DNA of 64,000 nt, taken from assembly GCA_010093485.1 (NCBI GenBank), contig MU001492.1, positions 853,571 to 917,570 on the forward strand. Reading direction: 5' to 3'. The position numbers were made by a program, and so were the translations under genes. Below the pieces are notes generated by a model, which saw only the letters and a program-made list of their open reading frames with translations, was not told the DNA's origin and did not search any database. The stretch is from Karstenula rhodostoma CBS 690.94. Taxonomy: Eukaryota > Ascomycota > Dothideomycetes > Pleosporales > Didymosphaeriaceae. Positions 12,291 to 23,600 of this stretch are shown here, piece by piece (position 1 is the first letter of the stretch; each line of letters opens with the position of its first letter).

Positions 12291-15205
12291 AAGCTCACTT
12301 GAAATCACGTCTTTGCCGGCTCATGAGCAGACCCGGCCTAGTCCTACGTCCTCAATGTACGGTGGGACCCTCGGCATTCTCATGCTTCTCTCGTTGCCAG
12401 TGTATTATATGGAGATTGTTCGGCATTAACATCTCTGAATAGTTTCTTCTTCTTTGGCACGCCTTGCGGTCTTCGAATGAGTAGACTTGTTATAACAGGA
12501 CTGCGACTCTTTTTCCAGCGCTTTCCAGTCGTTGCGTTTCAGCGGGCGTTAGTTGGTATCTGTCACAACGTCATATACGTATTGAGGGTCGATATCCATG
12601 GAGTGGCTAGTTTGGACTTCAGTCATCGCTGAATTCGTTTTCTCGTCGCCACGCACGTATGTCGCGAGCGATAACAATAATCATAATAAGTCCATAAGTG
12701 CACCGCGCTGTTGCCTTTGAGATTTTTCACATCAGTCCACCGCAGGCCGTTTTCTTCGCAAGACGCAAAGACCACAAAACGGCGCCCATCGAGCGAACCC
12801 TACCCTGTCACGGCGGCTTTTCTGACAAGTTCTACCCAGTAGCAACATTAGTACACCATGATAGTCAATGGTGACACGGGCTATTCGATGACACAGACCT
12901 TAGAGATTTCCCCAACAACGCATTACCTGGAGGTGACTGCAGTCACCAGCGGACGGCCTTAAGTTTCCAGGCTCGGACTCCGGACGACACCGCGCTTGCG
13001 CCCGAGCACACATCGGATTATACTATGTCGTCTGTGAATATAGACGGCCCGGTTCCCAATCCAATATATGACATCAGCAGCAGAGAAAGCCTACCGATCA
13101 ATGTAGCCTTCACGCTGGTATGAATACCTAGATGCATATGCTGGGCGCTTGGCTTATATCAGGTCTTGAACATTGTAGATTCTAAACACCTAGGGTATAC
13201 GAAGATGGGTCCAACATGTTGTCAAATGCTGGACGAAGTCTCAACATCAACTGCGACTACATGTTCGACCGAGTTGATCGCATCATCCTCGTCGTTCGAA
13301 ACCTCGCCTTCCGAAATGCTCCATCAGCATGCGTACCGCTCTCACATCAGTATTGCGCTCACCGAATTTGAGATTGTTGTGTTGAAACAGTCGATGAGAC
13401 AGTGGTTCGTGCTAATTTTCCGCGCACTACACATGGACCAGCATTTCAAACCAACCAATGGTTCTCCCTTTCTGCGATACAATTTTGTCGACGCTCACAC
13501 GCCGTCACCACGAAGCGTCAGCGGCGGATTCGCTACCCCACTCTCATAGTGCATTGAACAGAGGTTGCAAATGCCTCCAGTGTACCTCGCTAGAAATAAC
13601 GCACAGGGGGGAGAGCGTAGAGAAGCCTCGCCCCAGCTTACTACAAGACATGTAGCGTTCTCATCAGCATGCGTCATTGCTTCTCAGATCCGAAGGACGC
13701 GGCATTCACGCATAGCAAACCACGGATCTTGTCCTACACCGTGCTACTAAACATAACCTTCGGCACGTAGGCGCTCGGCGTGGAGCGTAAGGCGTTAAGC
13801 GTGCGGACACAGGATCTAAGACACGTGAGATTGGCGGGGATGAGACCCGCTCGGATCTCTCCTGTGCCCTCGGTACCAAACCCCTGTCAGCCCTATACTT
13901 GCTTCGAGCCGCAGAAGGGCTTGGGTTCAACCGTCGCGGTGGACCTCATGTCATTGCGAGTCCGAGAGGACTGCCTGATTGATGCCCTCCTGCTTTGCAG
14001 CAAAGACGGTCGGGTCACAGGCATTCGAAAACACCCCACAGCCAATCTTATTCGATACGACGCACTTTCGCATGCTCAGTACAAGCAGGTCAAGTCTTCA
14101 TTCTGAATGCGACATTTAGTTCTGCTTTGTAGCCCAAGAGCTTCTAGGCTACCGGACAAACCATGTCTTAACAGCTCTGAGAAAAGTTTCCATGTTCATC
14201 TAATACATTGGCTGTACTAGACCAATTTCTCGACAAGCTGCGTTAACCGCGATCTAGTAACGGAGTGCCGGCCTAATAACTGTCTTTTAGCCCTGTTTCA
14301 CCGCCGATGCGCACCTTGCGCCCACCCAATCCTTCGACACCAAGTATACGTTATGCGAGTCGTCAAGTCCTGCCATAGCTGACCTCGAACATATGTCATG
14401 CAAGTTGACCTATTGCACTGCTCTATCAATGCAAGGTAGACCAGCTTCCATCACCGACAAGAACAACCATGCACAGGGCACGAGATTGACTGAGTGAATA
14501 AGCTTACACAAACATATACAACCCCATCGCACCGCGATGCCATGTCATAAACGCCGTGTCTCGGGCATTCCCGAGACGGGTCGAGATCAGACCACGCTTC
14601 GTGTGCAGTGCACCCATCCCGCGCAGAACGCGGACCCTGACTCAAGTGTGCGTGATGCGTTTACCAAACATGGACAATGCTTGGTGAATCTTAAGGCGAA
14701 CCACACCCATGTACTCGTATAGAGTACATTAGGCAAGTCGTGTGGCTGCCACTTTACCAGATTCGCAAAGAGCATTCGCCCCAAGCGCTTCAATGATTAT
14801 CATTCGTTATGAGTGCAGTCGGAGTAACGCACAGCCTCGCGATGCCCATCAAAAACCCCGACCTGTCGCAGGAACAGGTTGCACAACAGCGCAAGCCACG
14901 ATCCTGCCGATCCTTCTGCGCCCCAGAACTTCAACCTCACACCATATCACAAATGCTATGGCTGAGCATACGACAGGCAACTGCATCATCCACCGAGTCA
15001 TCTTTTGCGTCGTTTTTGTACATGGGTATCTGAATCTACATTGTTCGTTTTCGCCTTGCCCACATGCTGTCCCCTGCAAGACTCACGTCTCGCGCCGGGA
15101 ATGCAAACACCGCCTCGCGCTGTTCTGTTCCTCTCAAATTTACCAAAAATATACAAGCCTTGCGCATCCAACCCCAATGCATGCCGCTGTTGTCCATGTG
15201 CGTGC
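12291..15205. other. Intergenic region between FNIP-like gene and NUP49 (tail to tail)
   Basis: About 2.9 kb between convergent genes. It should contain both 3' UTRs. Short frames (for example 13166-13549 and 13780-14106, plus strand) lack any recognised domain and show no third-position GC preference, so I do not call them. One perfect hairpin (14558-14577) is listed separately. Composition is normal and not RIP-like. Confidence 0.55.
14558..14577. other. Perfect 8-bp stem, 4-nt loop hairpin
   Basis: GTCTCGGG, loop CATT, then CCCGAGAC: a GC-rich perfect inverted repeat in the intergenic stretch before NUP49. It could be a chance palindrome. No U-tract or RNA gene context supports a function. 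Confidence 0.5.
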
Positions 15206-16780
15206 TCAGAGCAAAGGTGCTCCAACGCCTCCCAGCGTGTGTCTCGTGACATCGTCCCGCACCTTGCCAACTTTCTTAGCCGAATCCACAATGGCGGACT
15301 CAATTGCCCTCAGGGCCTCAACAAGCTGCTGTCTGTCGTCCATGGACTTATTCCGCGCGCCTGCAAGCTGCTGAGTCTTCTCGTAAGCACCGGCTTCCAT
15401 GGTCTTCAGGTGCATCTCAATTTCGCGGATTTGGCTTTGGTACGTCTGCAGTGTCTTTCCTAGATCATCTGTGCGGCGGTTGAAGTAAGCAATGAGATCC
15501 ACTGGCTTCGTGGGGTCGTCGTTCTCCAGGGAGCTTGCTGCTGCGGGTTTCGTGGTGGACGCAGAGAGGTTCGATGGGTTTCCGTAACGGAACTGAGCAG
15601 GCAGCGCTTGGTTCACAATGGCACGGAACGAGAGCTCGGCGTCATTTGCATCGTGGTCGACTATGGTCTTCAAGTGCGCGATGCTGGCTGCGTCGTTTTC
15701 CAGACCCAGCGCGACCGTCGCGAGCTTCTTCTCGACATATTCCACGTCTGGTGCTATCGTCTCAAGTTTCTGGATGTGGCCGGGATAGGCTTCGCGCATC
15801 TTGTTCACGGTGTCGATTTTTGCCTGGATCGCATCGTCGAGCCCGAAGACCTGTTTCTGGATGTCCGGGTGCAGATCGTTAAGGCGGGTGGTGCCTTTGA
15901 TCTGACTCAGATCGTTCATCTGAATGACCTGTGAGCCGCCGAGGTTGGAGCTCTGGCCCAGGCCGCCGAGGGTGTTGTTTTGTGAAGCCATACCGCCAAA
16001 CAGCGTGTTCGACTGCTGAGGCTGGTTCTGCTGGTTGTTGCCAAAGAGCGAGGGGGTGGAGGTCTGGTTCTGCTGTTGCTGTTGCTGTTGCTGTGCATTT
16101 CCAAACAAAGACGAGCCGGTGTTTTGTTGTGCGGTCGACCCGCCACTGAGGGACGCAGTTAGCCTTTGTGTAACCGTTTGCAGGATCCCTTACTTACAAC
16201 GAGGGCTTCGGCTGGTTCTGGTTCTGGTTCTGATTCAGATTCTGGCCGAGGTTACCGAATAGTCCACCCGTTTGGGCAGTCTGAGTCTGGTTCTGGGCAT
16301 TGGTGTTCGCTCCCAGGGCGCCCCCAAATAAGCTGGAGCCCTGCTGGGGTTGTGACTGCTGGGTGGATGCACCGAAGAGCCCCCCGGTGGCGGCGGCGGG
16401 CTGCTGGGGCTTGTTCAGAGAGCCAAAGAGGCCGGCCGACTGGGGTGGCTGTGAAGGCTGCGCGGCGGATGCACCGCCGAACAGCCCGCCCGTCTGTGGC
16501 TGCTGCGAGGTCGCGGTGGACGAGGCGAAGAGGCCGGCGCTCTGTTGCGCCTGGCCCGTGGCATTTCCGCTGCAGGTCCGTTAGCATGGTGGGCATGGTC
16601 AGCGTGTCGGACCCCAAGAGAGCCGGCCCCATGGGCGGATGGTAGGGCTCCTGTGGGATGGGGCAGGCGTCGCGCATGGCCGCCATGGAGACGTCATGGC
16701 GGGAAGGTGGATATATATACGCACAAGAGACTGCTGCCGGTGTTGATGCTCAGCGAGTTGGAGCGTCCGAAGCCCGCCAT
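15206..16780 (-). CDS. NUP49: Nucleoporin Nup49 (NSP1-complex FG nucleoporin)
   Basis: Three exons: 16780-16725, 16569-16198 and 16145-15206 (introns 155 and 52 nt; donors GTGCGT and GTAAGT, acceptors CAG), giving 455 aa. Both junctions restore FG motifs (SSLFGN and PSFGGS), which fixes the splice sites. Residues 1 to about 190 are a GLFG/FG-repeat region rich in Gln and Asn, including a polyglutamine run. The remainder is alpha-helical, containing IQMNDLSQIKGTTRLNDLHP and coiled-coil segments. This architecture and length match yeast Nup49 (472 aa, Nup58/45 family). By family knowledge it forms the central transport channel with Nsp1 and Nup57. The start MAGFGRSNSLSINTGSS is the only ATG that fits. 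It diverges from FIP1 over a short promoter. Confidence 0.93.
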
Positions 16781-16833
16781 TGTGAAGCGTCTGTGGCCGT
16801 CCGCCGAGTCGCACGCAAACCGAGTGCCTGAGC

Positions 16834-16861
16834 CTTGACGCTTGACGCTTGACGCTTGACG
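16834..16861. repeat. Four perfect copies of CTTGACG
   Basis: A 7-bp unit repeated four times in the 148 bp between the NUP49 start (16780) and the upstream FIP1 start candidate (16929). It may be a promoter element or just a microsatellite; the sequence does not decide. Confidence 0.85.
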
Positions 16862-16928
16862 CAGGTCGCGCGCGCTGTCGGTTGCCGCTGGGCTGTCGCC
16901 GTGGTTGTCGCTGTTGGTGGCTGCGGCG

Positions 16929-17589
16929 ATGAGTGCACCCCGGGCCGAGGGCTTCGCGGGCTGGAGCGACGTGGTGGCGCGGCGCGAGTGGGAGGTGAGG
17001 TTCGCGATGGAGCGGCTCGAGAGGAGGGAGCCCGTGGACCTGCCGCTGTGCCGGATGGAGAGGGTCAGCGCGTGAGTGAATTGCGACTGTTTGCTCGAGG
17101 GTAGCGAGATGCACGCCAAGCATGCAGAGGCGCAGAGCCGCAGACAGGCACAAGCAGCACTAACACGGCCCGCAGAGACAACACCAACAACACCAACAAC
17201 ACCACCGACGCCAACGACCGCACCGTCCGCATCGGCCTCAAGCGGGGCAAGCTGCTCTACCTGTTCAAGCACCCGACCCACGACGTCGAGCGCGACAAGC
17301 ACCGCAACGTCATCACCCGCGCGCGCTTCATCAAGCAGCGCCTCGAGAGCGCCGGCTACCGCCTGATACCCTGGGACTTCAAAAAGGGCCAGCCGCCGCG
17401 CTTCTGGGACCACCACGCCATGGACGACGACGACGACGATCTGTACGGGTCCTCAGAGCCCCAGCAGCCCGCCGCCCCGGACGCGCCCGCCCACGACGAC
17501 GGCGACGACAGCGCCGACGAGCCCATGGAAGAGGAGTCTGCCGATGACGACGACAGCGACGACAGCGACTCGGTACGCCCCGCGCCCAC

Positions 17590-17637
<48 letters not shown>

Positions 17638-18381
17638 CGCCCAACGCCCGCTAACACCGCGCAGGACCTCGAGATCATCATCGACAAGCCCGCCGTCGCC
17701 CCCAAGCCTGCCCAGCAGCAGCAGCCGCCCCAGGAATCAAAAGCAATCAAGATCGAGGCGCCGCCCCACGCCTCGACCGCGCCCTCGCAGGCTGCCCGCA
17801 CCACAGTTCCCCACCTCCCCACCCAGCCCGGCACCGCATACCCCGCCATACGATCCTCCACCATCGACGTGAACGCCGACCCCGTCTACCCGCCCGTTGG
17901 CAAGCCCATCTCCCACGTCGCCATGGACGCAGACCTGGCCGAGGAGACCAAGCCCTGGCGGCTGCCCGGCGCCGACCAGTCCGACTTCTTCAACTACGGC
18001 TTCGACGAGTTCACCTGGGAGCAATACCGGCTCAAGCAGCAGGAAATGACCGACACCATCGCAGTCCAAAAGGCTCAGCAGCTGCAAATAGTCGCCATGA
18101 TGGGCGGCTTGCCCGGCCCCGGCGGAGGCCCAGTCCCGACGGCCCCCACCGCCATGCCTGGAATGCCTGGCGAGGCCGAGATGATGCAGATGATGCAGCA
18201 GATGGCCGCCCAAGGCATGGACCCCAGCAGCATGGACTTCAACCAGATGATGATGCAAATGTCCAACGGCGGAGGCATGGGTGGCTTTGGCGGTCCCAGT
18301 GGCAACCAAGGAAACTTTGGCGGCGGTCATGGCGGTGGAGGCGGTGGGAGAGGGCGCGGACGGGGCCGGGGAAACTGGTAG
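16929..18381 (+). CDS. FIP1: Fip1, pre-mRNA polyadenylation factor (CPF subunit), with candidate N-terminal extension
   Basis: The certain part is ATG 17420 to stop 18381: exons 17420-17572 and 17665-18381 (intron 92 nt, donor GTACGC, branch GCTAACA), 289 aa. It has the acidic MDDDDDDLYG start, DLEIIIDKP, the Fip1 core (KPWRLPGADQSDFFNYGFDEF), a Met/Gly-rich tract and an RGRGRGRGNW tail. Fip1 bridges poly(A) polymerase to the cleavage/polyadenylation complex in the nucleus. Upstream, exons 16929-17071 and 17176-17572 (intron 104 nt, GTGAGT, ACTAAC branch) join in frame to this ATG and give a 418-aa form. That leader is basic and Trp-rich (WSDVVARREWEVRF, RIGLKRGKLLYLFKHP) with strong GC3, so it looks coding. 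I do not recognise it. The annotator may choose 17420; the extension is less sure (about 0.55). Confidence 0.85.
17587..17640. repeat. Hexanucleotide repeat (TGCCTG)n inside a FIP1 intron
   Basis: About eight tandem hexamers fill the middle of the 92-nt intron 17573-17664. The frame from 17420 stays open across the intron to 17872. Retention would therefore replace the Fip1 core with an unrelated tail, not stop at once. Confidence 0.85.
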
Positions 18382-18581
18382 CTCGAGGGTATTTTCTACG
18401 AGTAGTGCTTCAGGAGCGGATGGGTGGCTGCATTCACGGCGTTCTATGTACAACAACACGATACCAAAAGGGTTTGTCTCTGGGCACAACATGAATTGAA
18501 CTCGTTTTGCAAAACTTCACGTTGGTGTAAGCTGCAGCGTCGATGCCATAATTCGTTCATTGTCTGTGCAGCGATACTGCT

Positions 18582-19909
18582 CTACTTCTTCGACGCAACC
18601 TTGACAGCAGGAACCTCCTCATCTTTGGGCAGGATGTCCGGCAGCGGTCCCACAGGCGTAATCGCAAACTGGTTAATCTGCGAGTGGCTCTTGGTGTAAT
18701 GCTTCTTGATGTGCTCAAACTGCGTCGTCTCCCCAAATGCTGCGTGGTCCCAGTACAAGTTCCGCAGCCACTTGTGCAAGTGCGGATATCCGCTCCGAAT
18801 ATCGCGGATGTTGCACTTGAAATGCTGTACATAGACGGGGTCGAAGCGGACAATCGTCGTGTAGAGCCGCACATCTGCTTCGGTGATGGTGGGGGAGGAG
18901 AGGAGGAACGGTGTCGACGACTCGGAGAGGGCGTCTTCGACGCGGTCGAGGGAGGCGAAGAGGGTGGTTACGGCTTTGGTATAGGCCTCTTCGGTGCTGA
19001 AATTGAAATGTTAGAACCACGTTCGTTTGTATGTCAAGATACCAGGAGAGGGTCTTTGGAGACACTCGAGTGAAAAGATTGAAAAGAAAGGAAAGGAGAA
19101 ATATACGTAGCGAATCCGCTCTTATACACGCCGTTGTTGATATCATTGTACACCCAGTCGTTCATCTCCTCGATCTCTTTCTGGAGTTTGGTTGGGAAGA
19201 GGTCCACCGACTTGTACTTTTCCTCAAGCTGGTCGTCAAACGCCGTGTAGAACATACGGATGATCTCGCTACTTTCGTTGCTGACAATCTTGCTGGCCTT
19301 GTTGTCGTATAACGTAGGCACCGTAAAGCGCCCCTCATAGTTTGGATCTTGCTTGAAGTAGATGTCGCGGATATGCGTGAAGCCCTCATGAATCGGATCC
19401 GGTGTTGTCAAGTCCCCTGCGACCTGCTCACCCTTTTCAGCAAATCTCCATCCTGCCATAACTTGTCAGCACCTATCCAACCCGTCTTCAAGTCCCACAT
19501 AAGTGCGACCTCGCTTACCCTTCTGGCCCATATGCCAATGCACGCTCGTGATGCCCACAAAGTCCTCCAGCCCCTTCAACTTCCGCACAATCATAGTGCG
19601 ATGTGCCCATGGGCATGCATAGCTCACGTACAAATGGTACCTTCCCTTCTCGGGTGGAAACTCAGCGTCGGGCTTGTTTTCAATCCAATTTCTGAAAGCG
19701 GACGTCTGCCTCTTGAATTCACCCGACTTGTCGCCCGGTTTCACCCAGTCGGTGATGCTTCCTTTCTGCTCGGGTGCTTTGTCCATGGCGCTTTTCCTGC
19801 TCGAGTTTCTGAAGGCGCGGTATGGAGGCGCGGTGGATGATCTGTGTATCAGGTGCCAGGGTGAAATTGAAGATGCTCGAATGCGATGCAGGAAGAGAAG
19901 CGCGGACAT
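18582..19909 (-). CDS. Glutathionyl-hydroquinone reductase (Ecm4-like, xi-class GST)
   Basis: Three exons: 19909-19519, 19452-19107 and 18996-18582 (introns 66 and 110 nt; donors GTAAGC and GTATAT, acceptors CAG). The product is 383 aa, or 342 aa from the inner ATG at 19786. Splicing yields HMGQKGWRFAEK and SGFATTEEAY, both typical of the family. The [12 protein letters not shown] block (near residue 95) carries the CPWA catalytic cysteine of xi-class enzymes, which reduce glutathionyl-hydroquinones with GSH. The usual helical C-terminal domain follows ([19 protein letters not shown]). The first 40 residues ([14 protein letters not shown]) are basic and hydroxylated without acidic residues, resembling a mitochondrial presequence. 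Starting at 19786 (MDKAPEQKG) would give a cytosolic form. A further in-frame ATG at 19984 exists but is unlikely. It is convergent with FIP1, about 200 bp apart. Confidence 0.92.
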
Positions 19910-20641
19910 GTAACAGTGTGAACTAGGGGCATGTAGAAATATAAAGAAAAGTAAATGGCTACAGAGCCGATGTTTGGAGCTCATCACACTAACGCGAATC
20001 GACGTCTACGTCCCGCTTTCGTCATGTTGTCCTCGCTTCCGACTTCCGATGCCGATTGACTAAGCTTGACAAACCAACAACACAGCTTCGCGTGGCGATC
20101 TGGCCAGGAGCACCCAATGTTGCCGCCCCTTACGCGCAATGTCGACCGCGACGACAAAGCGTTTATCGAGCAGATCCAATGCCGGGTTCGCGGGTTCAAT
20201 TCGATCCAACAACGGGGCTTCACAACCCATGGCAGGGGAAAGAGATTCTCTGGAACACTGCTACGGCATGACACGATGCTTGGGGGGCGGCTTGGGTGGA
20301 TTGTTTTGGCACTGTTGAGCACTGAAGCGCAAGCAAGCTGATAATTTACACGTTCCATCTTCCTTTCCTTCTGCCATACAAGTGACCATCCTACAACAGC
20401 CGTCCGTTGCAAATGGAGTAGATATATCGCAAACCTTCTGTACAATATAAATCTAGTATACATACGCTCCAGGCGCCCGCCCTTTGATACACACAATGAA
20501 CGCAGAGAAGTTGTCCAAAGGGAAACGCCATGGAAATGCTCTTCCCAATGCACAATGCCGGAAAACGCCGCGCCGAATGAATACTACCCTATCCCAAACG
20601 TATCGGTCCACAAAAGAATGCGGATCGCAAAAACTATCCGC
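19910..20641. other. Intergenic region between RPO41 and the glutathionyl-hydroquinone reductase gene
   Basis: About 730 bp holding the promoter and 5' UTR of the reductase gene and the 3' end of RPO41, both on the minus strand. Small frames here are not supported. No repeat or RNA gene is evident. Confidence 0.5.
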
Positions 20642-23600
20642 CTAGGAGAAAAAGTATTGGGACTCGCGCAACCTCGAGACATCCCAGTCACCCTTCTTTG
20701 GCACCGGTGGGAATGTCAGTGGAAGCCACACAGCGACAGTCTGGCTCGCCCCACCAGTCTTCGCTTTTCTCTTCTCCTGCTTGCTCAATGCACCCTCATC
20801 TTCCATCTCTTCTTCTGCGGCGATAAGATCAGCCTCGAAAACATCGTTGGCTAAGGCACCAGAAGCCTCAAGTTCCTCAGTGACATGGCTAGCCTCGGCT
20901 GTGAGCAGCATCTCTTTAACCTCGTCAAGCTTGGGACCGGCGGTGTTCTTGCTTTCCCCCATGCGAGCAAGGCGATACGATGCAATGGCGCTGGAGTCTT
21001 GGTTCGCTAGCCATATACTTGTTGGTGTGACCATCTTCAGACCCTGCTCCCTCTTCTCTGGATCCTCGCTGTTCAGTAGGTCCTGTCGCTGGGCCTCGAG
21101 GGCGAGTTCATCAAAGGGAGCTTCCCTGTGTGTCTTGCGGGCTAAACGACCATCTTCCCCGTCGCCACACTGTGCCGCTCTCCAAACTAAAATCTTCTTC
21201 GCAGCATCCGAGGCAGGCTTGAGAAGCGCCTTGTGCATTGACCCAGAATAGCGAGCTGCAAATTCGGCAGCGAGCCGACCCATAATGTCTTCGGAATGCA
21301 TGCGTACAAAAGCGTCGCGTAAGATAATATTCAGGTTGGGAACGTCAGCAGCGTGCGTCCAAAAACTGTCGTGGACGGCAGCAAAATCGATACCCATCTC
21401 ATTACATTTGAGTGCCGACAGTATCATATGAGTAGCGTCGAGCGAATGGATGAAATTGGGCGGAAACGCTTGAAGTTGTTTACGTTTATCAATAGCCGCG
21501 TTACCCTGGCTGCGCGAGACGACGATTTCTTGAAGTTTTGTCTTCACCACATGAGTTGCCATCTTACGATACGGTTGCACAACCGGCATCTTCAAAGGCG
21601 TTGTCCAGATGATCGGTGTCTTGAATGCTTCCATGTCTTTGACAAGCTTCTTCTCCAGGCTCTTGCTCACAGATTTGGGATTCTTGTACTTGGTTTCGTA
21701 GGCTTTCTTGTTTCCGTCGAGGTGATCACGAAGCCTCCTGATTTGGTCCGCAGAAACAGATGTTGATATGCGTTCACCGCATTCGCCAAGCCAGTATTGG
21801 ATTTCCTGGGCTCCATTGAAAATCTTGCCCAGGGCTAAGAAAATCTTGCCCGCAATATAGGACGCAGCCAGCCAGATCTCAGTCGTTTCGTCTTCTCGTT
21901 GGAAAAAACTTCTGAGCTCATCCTCGACTTGGTTTTTAGCGCCAATGAACGTGACACCGTACACATTAGTCATGACAGTTCGCTTGACGACCTTCCGAGA
22001 GATTTTGTCCTTTAGCATAGTTGCCAACCTGTGGCCTTTTGCAGCATCATCAGCAACCATGCTCCTGACAAGGTCGGCAACACCGGTGTAGATATCCTGC
22101 GGTCGGTCGGATGGTTCGAGGTTGACTTGGCTAGCGCCGGCAGTATCACCTCCCAGTGCCGCATAATGCTGAAGTCCGTTACAGGTCCCATCCTGATGAA
22201 CGGGAAGGCGCGAGACAAAACGAGTTGGATCTGGGGATTCGAGCGCGTTCTTCAACTCTATGCAACACGCAAGACACTGCCAGGGATCCTCTGCCTTGGT
22301 CCACCATCTCCTTCCGTTAAGAGGGTTCGTCGCAGAATCGTATATTTCGTAAAGATTGTCCATAGCGAACTGTTCCCGCTCATATAAGCTGGCTTTGTCG
22401 AACCCGTAAAGGTTCGCCAAATGGACCTTGAGCCATTGCAGACCCACAGTGCCTAGCTCTTTGCCGTTTGCAAATCTTAGGAGACATCTCGCAAAATCGG
22501 ATCCCATATGATTTAGTACAGGGGGGATGGGATACGCTCTACCCCGAAAATCTACGCTGTGCGGAAAGTATAGCTTCTTCTCTTTGACAAAGGCACGTGC
22601 GGTTTCCAGCTGGAAATTTTGATAGCAGCGTTGCGAATGCAACCCTGCTCGGGTATTTTCGTAGTCGGCGATTGCCCTTCTCCATGCCGTCTTTTGGGAT
22701 GCAGATGCATCCTGCGGGGGTTCCTCGGGGAGTGTGGGACCAGCTTTCTCCCCGACCATTGCTCCAATGCCTTCTCCACTGTTCCATGCTTGGACCATGA
22801 CTTCGAACACATCCTTGTTGATCTGCCACGGCACCTTCGAAAGTACGTCGAGACCTGTGAGCATCTTTTCCATATCACCGTTTTCTATGGCTGAATGAGC
22901 GTATGCACGTTGCGACTGGTCATGGTTCTTCAAACGGACCACGGCCTGTGAAGTCGTGTAGTAGCCACCTTCGTCAAAAGCAGTCCAAGGCTTGGGTTCG
23001 AAGACCATGGGGAGCTGGACACTTTGAACGGAATGCGTAGGCTCCTGCATTAGCTTATTGACGATCTCCTGGTGGGGGGCAATCCACCCTGTTCTCTTGC
23101 CATTAGCAAAGCCAACGTGGTGATGGAAGGCAGCTTGTGTGTTGGTCAAAGTTTTGCCAGATTTGGGATCTTCAACCGTCACGGTGACCATTGCTGCTTG
23201 CAGAAAATGCTCGATTAGCAAGGCACCAATCCTAGTCTTGATTGCGGTGGGCATCTCGGAACGCAAAAAAGAATCCAAGGGGAAATCGGTAGTCTTGGTC
23301 GTAGGTTTCTCTTCAGGTTTGGCGCCTTGTGGTTGCAATGATAGAGAATCGAGCATTGCGCGACGAGCTTGCTTGCGCTGTTTCTTCCGTGCTGAGACCA
23401 ATTTCTCTTTTGCATCCGAGATGGCCTGGTTCCGAATGTCTTCTGCTAGTAGGCCAGAGAGCTGGGAAATCTTCAGGTCGTTAGTATGGTCGCTTCGACC
23501 AACTGCAACGCCCTGAATCATGCGCGACACAGTTATAGCTGCCATCTTTTCTGGTTTGCACATTTCGAGGTACGGCCCGTAGATGTGCCTTTCGTCACTT

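Noticed and set aside
13166..14106. Two plus-strand frames of about 110 to 127 codons in the FNIP/NUP49 gap
   Set aside because: No codon bias, no recognisable motif, and starts not associated with splice or promoter features.
14742..15463. Plus-strand open frames at the 3' end of NUP49
   Set aside because: Overlap NUP49 or its 3' UTR, Cys/Ser/His-rich random-looking translation, no splice or domain support.
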